A stretch of 64,000 nucleotides of DNA from Corallococcus sp. AS-1-6 (GTDB lineage Bacteria > Myxococcota > Myxococcia > Myxococcales > Myxococcaceae). The stretch is taken from positions 17,718 through 81,717 of the forward strand of contig NZ_JAIQDE010000037.1 in assembly GCF_020037015.1 (NCBI RefSeq), given 5' to 3'. Every line of letters begins with the position of its first letter. Within the stretch, counting starts at the first letter, position 1. Below, piece after piece: positions 34,716 through 42,276 of this stretch. The translations under genes and the position numbers were made by a program. The notes under the pieces are model-generated. The model searched no databases. It was given only the letters and a program-made list of their open reading frames with translations, and was not told the DNA's origin.

Positions 34716-35171
34716 ATGAACCTCCTGAAATCAGCACCCCGCGGACGTAAGGGCCTCCCGAAGTCAGGATGGCTCCTGGCCCTGTGCTTGCTCCCCGCGT
34801 GTGCGCTCTTCCAGCGCACTTCGCGTCCTCCGCATGCACCGGAGGAAGAGGCGGCCCGCGTCCAGTTCCCACTGGACCTGCCCGAAGACGCGCAGACGCT
34901 CGCGGGCGGCACGGTGACCGCCATGCAACTGGCGCTGGATGATTTCCGGCCGCTGGACCTGAAGCCCCACGACGGGGCGACGGAGGAGGAGCGCTGTCTC
35001 TATCAGCGCGAGTCCTATGACGTCAGCGCGGCACCGGGCCCGGAAGGCGTGACCTTCGTGCAGATCACGCTCAAGCCCCAGCTCTGTGAGAAGCAGGGCG
35101 CCATCATGGACATGGGGGCGACCTATGCCGTGGACGTGAAGGGACGGCGCATCCTCGCCGTGCGGCACTGA
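34716..35171 (+). CDS. Small lipoprotein of unknown function
   Basis: 151 residues. A basic N-terminus, a hydrophobic leader and LLPAC mark it as a lipoprotein (mature from about residue 29). The rest has no recognised family. It includes a hydrophilic acidic segment (PEEEAARVQFPLDLPEDAQ), two cysteines (ERCLYQ and PQLCEKQG) that could pair, and a beta-type C-terminus (GATYAVDVKGRRILAV). It starts 10 bases after the JAMM-like gene on the same strand. The pairing suggests a partner or inhibitor of that protein, but this is only inference. Confidence 0.7.
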   Translation: MNLLKSAPRGRKGLPKSGWLLALCLLPACALFQRTSRPPHAPEEEAARVQFPLDLPEDAQTLAGGTVTAMQLALDDFRPLDLKPHDGATEEERCLYQRESYDVSAAPGPEGVTFVQITLKPQLCEKQGAIMDMGATYAVDVKGRRILAVRH

Positions 35172-35258
35172 GGCCGTTCACGGACGGCTGGATGGGCCCC
35201 CGTTACTCGTAGAACTTTCCCGCAACGGGTTCGGGTCATGGGCCATGGCGCACCTGCA

Positions 35259-37322
35259 TCACCGCGGCAACATGCCCAGCCGCTGCTTCGCGGAGCGGTT
35301 CTGCGGATCGAACCGGAGCGCTTCCTCCAGACGCTCGCGGCCCTTCGCCGCGTTGCCCTGCACCACGTAGAGGTCCGCCAGCCGCACCAGCACGTCCGCG
35401 TTGTAGGGCTGCAGGTCCAGCGCCTGCTCGAACTCGCGCGTCGCCGTGACGACGTCGCGCTTGCGCATGGCCAACTGCCCCAGCATCACGTGCGGCTGCA
35501 CCAACCCGCGCGTCTCCGGCTCCGTCGCCAGCGCCTGCAACGCGGGCATCGCCCTGGCGTCCCCGAACGCCGCCAGCGTCAACGCCGCGCCCTGGCGCAC
35601 CCACAGCGAGCCGTCGTGGAGCAGCGCCGCCAGGTCCTCCGTCGCCTCGCGCGCGTTCGCCGCGCCCAACCCGTCGATGATGTCCGAGCGCAACGTGCTG
35701 TCCGTCGTCCCCTTCAACGCCGCCCGCAGCGCCGGCACCGCGTCATGCTTGAACCGGCGCGCCAGGAACTTCGCCGCCGCGCCCCGCAGCGTGCCCGCCT
35801 CCGACGTGTCCGCCAGCACCGCCTCCAGCGCCCCCCGGCTCCCCGCCGCCGTCTTCTCGTCGAACGCGTCCGCCAGCCGCAGCCTGCGCTCCTGCCGCGC
35901 CTCCGCCTTCGGCCACCACTTCACCAGCGCCGCCTGCATCGCGTCCGGCGTCTGCTTCGCGTGACAGGTGTTGCACGCGTTGGGGATGTCATGGCGCGCC
36001 GTGTTCTGGGGCGCCGGCACGTCCAGCGCGTGGTCCGCGAAGTGGTCCAACACGCCCGACACCACCGGCGGCATGTGACACGCCAGGCAGTCCTGCGCCG
36101 CCGCCGCCTTGTGGTGCGTGTGCTGCTCGCCCTGCGCCACCACCTCCGGGTGACAGCCCTGACACGTGGACGCGTTCACCGACGTGCGCGCCGCCACCGG
36201 CTTGTGCTTGCGCACCTCGTTGGGCGCGCTCGCGTCGTGCGGCGCCGTGTGGCACGTCAGGCACGTGGCCCCGCCCTTCATGTGGCACTTCGACTGGAGG
36301 AGCGCCTGGTACTCGAAGCTGGACGTGCTGGGGCGCCCGTCCGCGAAGAAGTCCCCGGAGCGCTCGTTGCCCACCAGCAGCACCATGGGCTGATAGCTCG
36401 CGTCGTAGCGCTGGCCGGGCAGGAAGTGGTGCTTCGCGTCCAGCATGGGGAACAGCGTGCGGCGCGGCCCGTGGCACTGCGCGCACACGGAGAAGCCCTC
36501 CTCCTTCGACAGCTTCGCCGGCTGGATGATGTCCTCCGGCGCCTGCGACTCCGCGTGCCGCCCGCCGGGCCCGTGGCAGGACTCGCACGCGACGCCCGCG
36601 TCCGCGAACTTCGTCTCCCACTGGTGGCTCGCCCGGTCATAGCGCGCGTCCAGCCCCGTCACGTGGCAGTCCAGGCACGCGTGCTGCGCGCTGCGGCGGA
36701 AGTTCGTCCAGAAGAACGGGTGGTCCGGCGACAGCGCCCCCTGCTTCTTCTCCGAGTAGTCCACCCACTCGCCCTTGCCCGTCACGTGGAAGTACACCGG
36801 CATCACCTGCCAGCGGCCGTCCGGCATCAGCGTGATGGGGTCCTGCATCCGCTTGCCGCCCACCACCCACTGCACCGGCCACTCGCCCAGGTTCCCGTCC
36901 GCGCCCTTGGTGCGCATCAGGTAGCGGCTCCCGTCGCGGCGCATCCACGCCTCGCTGGACTCGCCCTGGAAGTGCGTGCCCGCCGTGAACGCGCCCACCA
37001 CGTACGGCTTCGTCGCCGGTGACAGCGCCCGCGAGTGCCAGTCGTGCTTCCAGCCCGCGTGCTGCTCCTCGTGGCAGTCCGCGCACACCTGCGAGCCCAC
37101 GTAGTGATTGGGTGCGGCGGGCGGCGCCTCCACCGTCTTCACCGGCACGGGCGCGGCCACGCTGCCCGCGTCCAGCGGAGCCGGAGCCTGTGTCACCGGC
37201 GGAGCAGACGCGGGCGTGGGCGCCGGGGCGCGCAGGAAGAAGAACAGGCCCGCCGCGAGGACCACCACCGCGAGGGCGACAAGGACAGGGCGAGAGGAGC
37301 GCATCCGGAAGGTGCCGCCCAT
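35259..37322 (-). CDS. Octaheme c-type cytochrome with HEAT/TPR C-terminus
   Basis: About 687 residues. One N-terminal hydrophobic helix (VLVALAVVVLAAGLFFFLRA) anchors or exports it. Eight CxxCH haem sites are seen: CADCH, CLDCH, CESCH, CAQCH, CLTCH, CQGCH, CLACH and CNTCH. The last ~220 residues have no haem sites. They begin with HEAT-like helical repeats (AVPALRAALKGTTDSTLRSDIIDGLG) and end in a TPR-like unit (EQALDLQPYNADVLVRLADLYVVQGNAAKG). Cytochromes of this build carry electrons in the periplasm and often reduce nitrogen or sulfur compounds. ATG 37322 follows GGGAGGAGC; ATG 37304 is the alternative. It is a single gene, divergent from a hydrolase. Confidence 0.88.
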   Translation of the reverse strand: MGGTFRMRSSRPVLVALAVVVLAAGLFFFLRAPAPTPASAPPVTQAPAPLDAGSVAAPVPVKTVEAPPAAPNHYVGSQVCADCHEEQHAGWKHDWHSRALSPATKPYVVGAFTAGTHFQGESSEAWMRRDGSRYLMRTKGADGNLGEWPVQWVVGGKRMQDPITLMPDGRWQVMPVYFHVTGKGEWVDYSEKKQGALSPDHPFFWTNFRRSAQHACLDCHVTGLDARYDRASHQWETKFADAGVACESCHGPGGRHAESQAPEDIIQPAKLSKEEGFSVCAQCHGPRRTLFPMLDAKHHFLPGQRYDASYQPMVLLVGNERSGDFFADGRPSTSSFEYQALLQSKCHMKGGATCLTCHTAPHDASAPNEVRKHKPVAARTSVNASTCQGCHPEVVAQGEQHTHHKAAAAQDCLACHMPPVVSGVLDHFADHALDVPAPQNTARHDIPNACNTCHAKQTPDAMQAALVKWWPKAEARQERRLRLADAFDEKTAAGSRGALEAVLADTSEAGTLRGAAAKFLARRFKHDAVPALRAALKGTTDSTLRSDIIDGLGAANAREATEDLAALLHDGSLWVRQGAALTLAAFGDARAMPALQALATEPETRGLVQPHVMLGQLAMRKRDVVTATREFEQALDLQPYNADVLVRLADLYVVQGNAAKGRERLEEALRFDPQNRSAKQRLGMLPR

Positions 37323-37462
37323 GCTCCTCCCAAGCGCCGGGCGGCACAAGCGGCCCTCCGCGCGAGCCCTTCTCCTCCAGTGGACAACGACCTCCCAGGG
37401 AGGGCTGCGGTCCTGGCGAGCCATGGATTAGGGTGCCCCTCCAGCGAAGGGAGGCCGTGCCC

Positions 37463-38290
37463 ATGCCCATGCGGTCCGTGAATGGAACCCGGCTGTACTA
37501 CGAGGACACCGGCGGCGCCGGGGACGTGGTCCTCTTCAGCCACGGGCTCCTCTGGAGTACCCGGCTGTTCGACCCGCAGGTGGAGGCCCTGCGAGGCCGC
37601 TTCCGCTGCATTTCGTACGACCACCGGGGGCAGGGCCAGAGCGACGTGCCGCCCGAGTCCGCCATCGACGTGGAGACGGTGTACGCGGACGCGGTGGCGC
37701 TCATCGAGTCGCTGGGCGTCGCCCCCGTCCACTTCGTGGGGCTGTCCATGGGGGGCTTCGTGGGCATGCGGCTCGCGGCGCGCCGGCCGGACCTGCTGCG
37801 CTCCCTGGTGCTCCTGGAGACGTCCGCCGACCCCGAGCCCCTCGCCAACGTGCCGCGCTACACCGCGCTCAACCTCGTCGCCCGCTACGTGGGCCTGGGC
37901 CCCGTCGCCGGGCCGGTGATGCGCATCATGTTCGGCACGTCGTTCCTCACCGACCCGGGCCGGGCGGAGGAGCGGGCGCTGTGGCGCACGCGCCTGACGG
38001 GCAACCGCCGCGACATCTACCGCGCCGTCAACGGCGTCATCCAACGCAAGCCCGTCGCGGAGGAGCTGCCGCGCATCCGCACGCCCACGCTCGTCATCGT
38101 GGGGGAGGAGGACCGCGCGACGGTGCCCTCCAAATCGGAGCGCATCCACTCGCTCATCCCGGGCTCGAAGCTGGTGCGCCTGTCGCGCGGGGGCCACTCC
38201 TCCTCCGTGGAGGAGCCGGCGCTCGTCAACGCGGAGCTCGCTCCGTTCCTCACCCAACACGCGTCCAAGCCGGCCGCGCAGGCGGGCTGA
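37463..38290 (+). CDS. Alpha/beta-fold hydrolase
   Basis: 275 residues. VLFSHGLLWSTRLFDPQVEAL carries the oxyanion HG. The nucleophile is S95 in GLSMGG. The catalytic Asp is in VIVGEEDRATVP and the His in RGGHSSSVEEP. The closest functional classes are 3-oxoadipate enol-lactonases and related esterases or dehalogenases; the substrate is not readable. ATG 37463 has GGGAGG eight bases upstream; in-frame ATG 37469 and GTG 37457 are less well placed. A DUF427 gene follows 34 bases later on the same strand. Confidence 0.87.
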   Translation: MPMRSVNGTRLYYEDTGGAGDVVLFSHGLLWSTRLFDPQVEALRGRFRCISYDHRGQGQSDVPPESAIDVETVYADAVALIESLGVAPVHFVGLSMGGFVGMRLAARRPDLLRSLVLLETSADPEPLANVPRYTALNLVARYVGLGPVAGPVMRIMFGTSFLTDPGRAEERALWRTRLTGNRRDIYRAVNGVIQRKPVAEELPRIRTPTLVIVGEEDRATVPSKSERIHSLIPGSKLVRLSRGGHSSSVEEPALVNAELAPFLTQHASKPAAQAG

Positions 38291-38324
38291 CGCGCCGTTA
38301 ACGAAGTCCCCAGGAGGTTTCCCC

Positions 38325-38609
38325 ATGCCAGTCGCGAAATGGAACGGCGCGGTGCTCGCGAAGAGCGACACCTTCGAGACCGTGGAGGGCAACATCTACT
38401 TCCCGCCGGACAGCCTGGTGCGCGAGCACTTCAAGCCCAGCGCCACGCACACCACCTGCCCCTGGAAGGGCCAGGCCCACTACTACTCCGTGGAGGTGGA
38501 CGGGAAGACGAACGCGGACGCGGCCTGGTACTACCCGGAGCCCAAGCCGGCCGCGTCCAACATCCAGGGCTACGTGGCCTTCTGGAAGGGCGTGACGGTG
38601 GAGCGCTGA
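38325..38609 (+). CDS. DUF427 domain protein
   Basis: 94 residues, the full length of a single DUF427 domain (PF04248). Conserved features are the initial strand AKWNGAVLAKSD, NIYFPPDSLVREHF, the HTTCPWKGQAHYYSVEV block with its Cys-Pro-Trp-Lys-Gly core, and AWYYPEPKPAASNI. The domain is a small beta-rich cytoplasmic fold of unknown function, widespread in bacteria. Its ATG is preceded by CAGGAGG. It probably shares a transcript with the upstream hydrolase and ends one base before the stop of the convergent MpaB-like gene. Confidence 0.88.
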   Translation: MPVAKWNGAVLAKSDTFETVEGNIYFPPDSLVREHFKPSATHTTCPWKGQAHYYSVEVDGKTNADAAWYYPEPKPAASNIQGYVAFWKGVTVER

Positions 38610-38610
38610 A

Positions 38611-39657
38611 TCAGAGGCCCACCAGGTACTTGCCCCAGCGCAGGCTGTTGCGGAGCTGGGTGACGACGAAGGCGGGGACCCACTGGAGGAGGTTCGCCTC
38701 CGGCTGCACGCCGTAGCCGTTCCACAGCTCATCGTCGATGCGGTTGGCGTCCAGCGTCGTGGGGTAGGGGGCGGGCGTGCCGCCGTAGCACTCGCCTTGC
38801 GCGAAGAAGAGGTCCCACAGCGTGGCGGCCTCCGCGTGGTCGTCCGGGATGAGGCGCGTGTCCACGCCCAGCAGCGAGCCCAGCAGCTTCCAGAAGTAGT
38901 ACCAGCGCTGCTCGTTGTACTCGTAGCCCTTGTCCTCCCACGCCTGCGCGACGATGTACGCGAACGTCAGCAGCGTGAAGGCGACCCCGCTCTGGTTGTA
39001 GCAATGCTGCCGCCCCGTATCGAGGGACTTGTAGTGGCCCAGCGCGGAGTTGTGCATCTGCGCCAGCAGCAGCGTGGTGGACAGGGTGCGCGTGCTGTAG
39101 AGGCTGCCCCAGCCCATGTTCATGTTGCCGTAGAGGATGCGCAGCATGATCTGCGCGGTCTCGATGACCCGGCGGGACACGATGGCCTTGAGCTTGCTGT
39201 GCGGGCGCTGCTTGAAGAGGGACGACACGTCCTTGTGGTAGTAGGTGGCCCGGAAGGACACGCCCGCCAACTGGTTCACGGACGCGCCCTGGAAGAAGAC
39301 GTAGAACGCCTCGTCGCGCGCGGCCTCGAAGTCGCGCAGGAACTGGGCGGAGGACCCCACGCCCGTCACTCCCTGGGTGGCCACCGAGTACGTCGGCCCG
39401 TAGAGCACCTTCGCGATGCGGTGGTCGCTGTACGTGTTGCCCCAGTAGCCCTCGATGGCGGAGAAGGCCTTCAGCGCGGGCCGCCACGAGGTGCCGTTCA
39501 CGCCGGGCGTGTCGCGGATGTGCTTCTTCCAGTGCTGCCGCAGCTCCTCCATGAACTCCGGCTCCGCGGCGCTCATGATGCCGTACAGGCTGTTGGCCGC
39601 GGTGAGCGGGTCGCCCAGGATGGCGGTCAGGTTCTGGCCACGGAAGGTGAAGGGCAT
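38611..39657 (-). CDS. MpaB/DUF2236-like oxygenase family protein
   Basis: 348 residues. The overall helical pattern and the segment WYYFWKLLGSLLGVDTRLIPDDHAEAATLW fit the MpaB/rubber-oxygenase (DUF2236) family. Members include latex-clearing protein, a haem b oxygenase, and fungal MpaB. A candidate haem-ligand region is QMHNSALGHYKSLD, with two His. No signal peptide is seen. The catalytic role here is a family-level guess. A promoter with reasonable -35 and -10 elements, overlapped by an inverted repeat, lies ~35-60 bases upstream, making this one of the few clearly promoted genes in the window. It converges with DUF427 and is divergent from the ABC ATPase. Confidence 0.65.
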   Translation of the reverse strand: MPFTFRGQNLTAILGDPLTAANSLYGIMSAAEPEFMEELRQHWKKHIRDTPGVNGTSWRPALKAFSAIEGYWGNTYSDHRIAKVLYGPTYSVATQGVTGVGSSAQFLRDFEAARDEAFYVFFQGASVNQLAGVSFRATYYHKDVSSLFKQRPHSKLKAIVSRRVIETAQIMLRILYGNMNMGWGSLYSTRTLSTTLLLAQMHNSALGHYKSLDTGRQHCYNQSGVAFTLLTFAYIVAQAWEDKGYEYNEQRWYYFWKLLGSLLGVDTRLIPDDHAEAATLWDLFFAQGECYGGTPAPYPTTLDANRIDDELWNGYGVQPEANLLQWVPAFVVTQLRNSLRWGKYLVGL

Positions 39658-39690
39658 GGGCGGGCGCTCCGGTGGATGGCGTTCCGGAGC

Positions 39691-39719
39691 AGTGTAGAGA
39701 ACTGTTAAGCCTGTAACAA
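39691..39719 (-). promoter_or_regulatory. Candidate sigma-70-type promoter of the MpaB-like gene
   Basis: Reading leftward, TTGTTA (39719-39714) and TACACT (39696-39691) are separated by 17 bases, with four of six consensus matches each. TGTTA-AGCCTG-TAACA (39703-39718) is an inverted repeat overlapping the -35 box, a typical repressor position. The ATG at 39657 lies ~27 bases after the expected transcription start. Confidence 0.5.
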
Positions 39720-39737
39720 ACCGCCCGTCCTGGAAAA

Positions 39738-39762
39738 CCCGTCACGTAGGGGATGTGACGGG
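39738..39762. promoter_or_regulatory. Perfect 8-9-8 inverted repeat between divergent genes
   Basis: CCCGTCAC and GTGACGGG flank GTAGGGGAT. It lies 88 bases upstream of the ABC ATPase start and 80 bases upstream of the MpaB-like ATG. It may be an operator for either gene, or a hairpin in the ATPase leader. Confidence 0.4.
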
Positions 39763-39849
39763 GCGGGGTGGACTGGACTTTCCGGGCGGACGCGAGCGGC
39801 GATGCTGGGGCTTTTCGCGGGGCGTGGCCCTGAGTGGAGGAGCGGAGCC

Positions 39850-40863
39850 TTGGCGACGGTGTCCCTGCAGGACGTGCGCAAGGTGTACCGGGGGGGCGTG
39901 GTGGCGGTGAAGGGCGTGACGCTGGACATCGCGGACGGCGAGTTCGTGTCGCTGGTGGGCCCGTCCGGATGCGGCAAGTCCACGACGTTGAACCTCATCG
40001 CCGGGCTGGAGGAGCTGTCCGGCGGCGAGCTGAGAATCGACGGGCAGTTGGTGAACGACCTGTCGCCGCGCGAGCGCGACATCGCGATGGTGTTCCAGAG
40101 CTACGCGCTCTATCCGCACCTGGACGTGGCCGGGAACCTGGCGTTCCCGCTGAAGGTGGCGGGCATGGACGCGAAGGACGTCGAGGCGCGCGTGCGCGAG
40201 GTGTCCGGCGTGCTGGGGCTGGAGGCGCTCCTGTCGCGCCGGCCGAAGGAGCTGTCGGGCGGACAGCGGCAGCGCGTGGCGCTGGGGCGCGCATTGGTGC
40301 GCAGGCCCAAGGTGTTCCTCTTCGACGAGCCCCTGTCCAACCTGGACGCGGCGCTGCGCACGCAGATGCGCGGCGAAATCAAGAAGCTGCACGAACAACT
40401 GAAGGCCACGTTCATCTACGTCACGCACGACCAGGCGGAGGCGATGACGCTGTCGGACCGCGTGGTGGTGATGAGCCAGGGCGAGGTGCAGCAGGTGGCC
40501 CCGCCGCGCGAGCTCTACGACGCGCCCGCGAACCTCTTCGTGGCGGGCTTCTTCGGCTCGCCGCGCATCAACCTGGTGAAGCCCCAGACGCTGGGCCTGT
40601 CCGAAGGGGACGCGGTCCTGGGCCTGAGGCCGGAGCACCTCCAGGTGGGGCAGGGGCCCACGCCGGAGGACGCGCGCGAGGGGTACGTGTACCTGGTGGA
40701 GCCCATGGGCGCGGAGGTCTGGGTGACGGTGGAGACGGGCGGCGAGCGCCTGGTGGCGCGGGCGCCCGGAGACTTCCGCGCCGCGAGCGGAGACACGGTG
40801 TGGCTGCGCCACGACGCGCGCTACCTGCGCCGGTTCGACGCGAGGACGGGGCGCGCGGTGTGA
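39850..40863 (+). CDS. ABC transporter ATP-binding protein, MalK/UgpC/MsmX type
   Basis: 337 residues. Walker A GPSGCGKST, Q-loop VFQSYALYPH, signature LSGGQRQR, Walker B VFLFDEPLSNLDA and switch VTHDQAEAMTL are all intact. The C-terminal ~110 residues form the OB-type regulatory domain of carbohydrate importers (VLGLRPEHLQVG and VEPMGAEVWV). The TTG at 39850 is preferred over ATG 39802: GGAGGAG stands seven bases before it, and MATVSLQDVRKVY is the usual start of the family. It is encoded alone, with no permease nearby. It is the natural candidate to energise the ATPase-less sugar importer at 4189-7150. Confidence 0.92.
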   Translation: MATVSLQDVRKVYRGGVVAVKGVTLDIADGEFVSLVGPSGCGKSTTLNLIAGLEELSGGELRIDGQLVNDLSPRERDIAMVFQSYALYPHLDVAGNLAFPLKVAGMDAKDVEARVREVSGVLGLEALLSRRPKELSGGQRQRVALGRALVRRPKVFLFDEPLSNLDAALRTQMRGEIKKLHEQLKATFIYVTHDQAEAMTLSDRVVVMSQGEVQQVAPPRELYDAPANLFVAGFFGSPRINLVKPQTLGLSEGDAVLGLRPEHLQVGQGPTPEDAREGYVYLVEPMGAEVWVTVETGGERLVARAPGDFRAASGDTVWLRHDARYLRRFDARTGRAV

Positions 40864-40864
40864 G

Positions 40865-41551
40865 TCAGGGGCGGAGCCGCAGCCTGGCTTCCGCCAGCAC
40901 GCTGCTGGCCTCACGCGCGACACGGGCATGGCGTGTCATCAGGGCTTCCTGGGATGCACGAGGCTGTGCCTCGAACAGGTCCCAGAGGTACTGCTCCTCC
41001 GTGGCAGGGACGCGATATCCCAGCTCCTCGCCGTAGCGACGCAACCGCTCCAGGGTGGCGAGCAGGTACTTCCAGTTGGCCAGCGGGCGCAGCAGCAGCA
41101 CCTCGCGGCGCTGGACGGACTCCGCCGCCAGGGGATGGACGTGCCCCCGCCAATGGCCTCCCGCGTATTCCACGCCGATGGCGGAGAGGCCCAGGTCGAA
41201 TCGGGAGAGGCGCTCTTCCAGTGTCGCTGGTGCGCAGTCGTAGGCCACTTCGAGCCGACGTCCCGAGAGCTGGAAGGTCGTCTGGAAGGGAGGGTTGTCA
41301 TCCAGCAGGAGGGCCCCCTGTGCCTCCAGATGGACGAGGAGCACCTGCCGGTCCAGGACGCTGGCTGGCCAGAGGTCCAGGTCATGCGGGGGACGCCCTT
41401 GGAGCAAGGTCTTGAACGCTCCCCCGGCCAGGAAGAATCGGCCTGGAAACGCGTGGGAGACAAGCGGAACGAGCTGCTCCCGGGCGAAGGCAACGACGGA
41501 ATCAAGCGAGAGGACCTCTTCCGGCGCGGACGAGCGGGGCGAGGACCTCAT
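40865..41551 (-). CDS. Nucleotidyltransferase-fold protein
   Basis: 228 residues. FFLAGGAFKTLLQGRPPHDLDLWP carries the GG...D-x-D core (G43, G44, D57, D59) of minimal nucleotidyltransferases of the pol-beta superfamily. The later part (LANWKYLLATLERLRRYGEELGYRVP) is a helical C-terminal region. Such proteins transfer nucleotides to RNA, proteins or small molecules, or act as AbiEii-like toxins; the target here is unknown. The ATG overlaps the stop of the WG-repeat gene (ATGA), making it the last gene of the glycosyltransferase-radical SAM operon. It ends one base from the convergent ABC ATPase gene. Codon bias is weaker than in flanking genes. Confidence 0.72.
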   Translation of the reverse strand: MRSSPRSSAPEEVLSLDSVVAFAREQLVPLVSHAFPGRFFLAGGAFKTLLQGRPPHDLDLWPASVLDRQVLLVHLEAQGALLLDDNPPFQTTFQLSGRRLEVAYDCAPATLEERLSRFDLGLSAIGVEYAGGHWRGHVHPLAAESVQRREVLLLRPLANWKYLLATLERLRRYGEELGYRVPATEEQYLWDLFEAQPRASQEALMTRHARVAREASSVLAEARLRLRP

Positions 41552-42276
41552 GCCGGCTCCGGATGGCGTGCACGCAACTCGCGCACGGTGATGCCCTGCT
41601 CGTCGATGACCTGGAGCGCGCCGTCCAACGTCTCTACGCGGGCCTGTCCGTTGTAGAAGGGCTCCACGATGGCGAAGCGCCGGGCGTAGAGAGCGTCTCC
41701 CGCGGCGTCGACGTGATGCCAGCCGCCTGCGTCCCGGGCGCGCGCGAAGCCCTTGTGGAAGACATCCAGGTCGAAGAACCGGCGCGCATTCAAGGGGTGA
41801 CCCTGCTTGTCGATGTGCAGGTGGAGGCCCGAGGCCTCCTGCACCACCGCGTAGCCGTCCCGGAAGTCTCCCGCGTAGGCATACCGCTCCAGATAGGCCG
41901 CCTCTCCCCGGCCATCGATGTGGAAGTAGCGGCCGTCCTTCGCCCGGACCGGACAGCGCCCGTCCTGGAAGTTGCCGCACCACGCGTGGCGCCCTGTCGT
42001 GAGCTCCTGCCCATCCACGCGCAGGTGGAACGCACCCTCTGCATCCACGACCGCCGCGAGCCCTTCATAGAATCCAAACGTCCGGATGAAGCGGCGGGAG
42101 GAGAGCGCGTTCCCCCTCAAGTCGATGTGGAATGCTCCCGAGGCGTCCCTGACAGCGGCGAGTCCCGGTTCGTGAAAGGAGAGGACCTCGGTGAAGCGCG
42201 CGGCATAGAGCGGCTTTCCGTCCAGGAGATGATGGGTCCTGTCAGGCGAGACCCGCGGATGGGCGCTGGGGTTCAA
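41548..42276 (-). CDS. WG/KWG-like six-repeat protein
   Basis: 242 residues. Six units of ~35 residues start near 34, 69, 103, 138, 173 and 207. Each follows F-x-x-G-x-A-x-V-x-(D)-x-x-G-x-(F/H)-H-(I/V/L)-D, for example FYEGLAAVVDAEGAFHL and FHKGFARARDAGGWHHVD. This is a WG-repeat-like pattern and would build a beta-propeller or solenoid, probably for binding. There is no signal peptide. The TTG at 42276 is supported by AAGGAGG four bases upstream and by its TTGA overlap with the stop of the glycosyltransferase-radical SAM gene; no ATG or GTG fits better. It may scaffold the enzyme's substrate. Confidence 0.8.
   Translation of the reverse strand: MNPSAHPRVSPDRTHHLLDGKPLYAARFTEVLSFHEPGLAAVRDASGAFHIDLRGNALSSRRFIRTFGFYEGLAAVVDAEGAFHLRVDGQELTTGRHAWCGNFQDGRCPVRAKDGRYFHIDGRGEAAYLERYAYAGDFRDGYAVVQEASGLHLHIDKQGHPLNARRFFDLDVFHKGFARARDAGGWHHVDAAGDALYARRFAIVEPFYNGQARVETLDGALQVIDEQGITVRELRARHPEPA

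Noticed and set aside
35172..35258. Terminator or small RNA between convergent genes (CCCGTT...AACGGG)
   Set aside because: Only a 6-base stem with a ~19-base loop, not distinguishable from chance in this composition.
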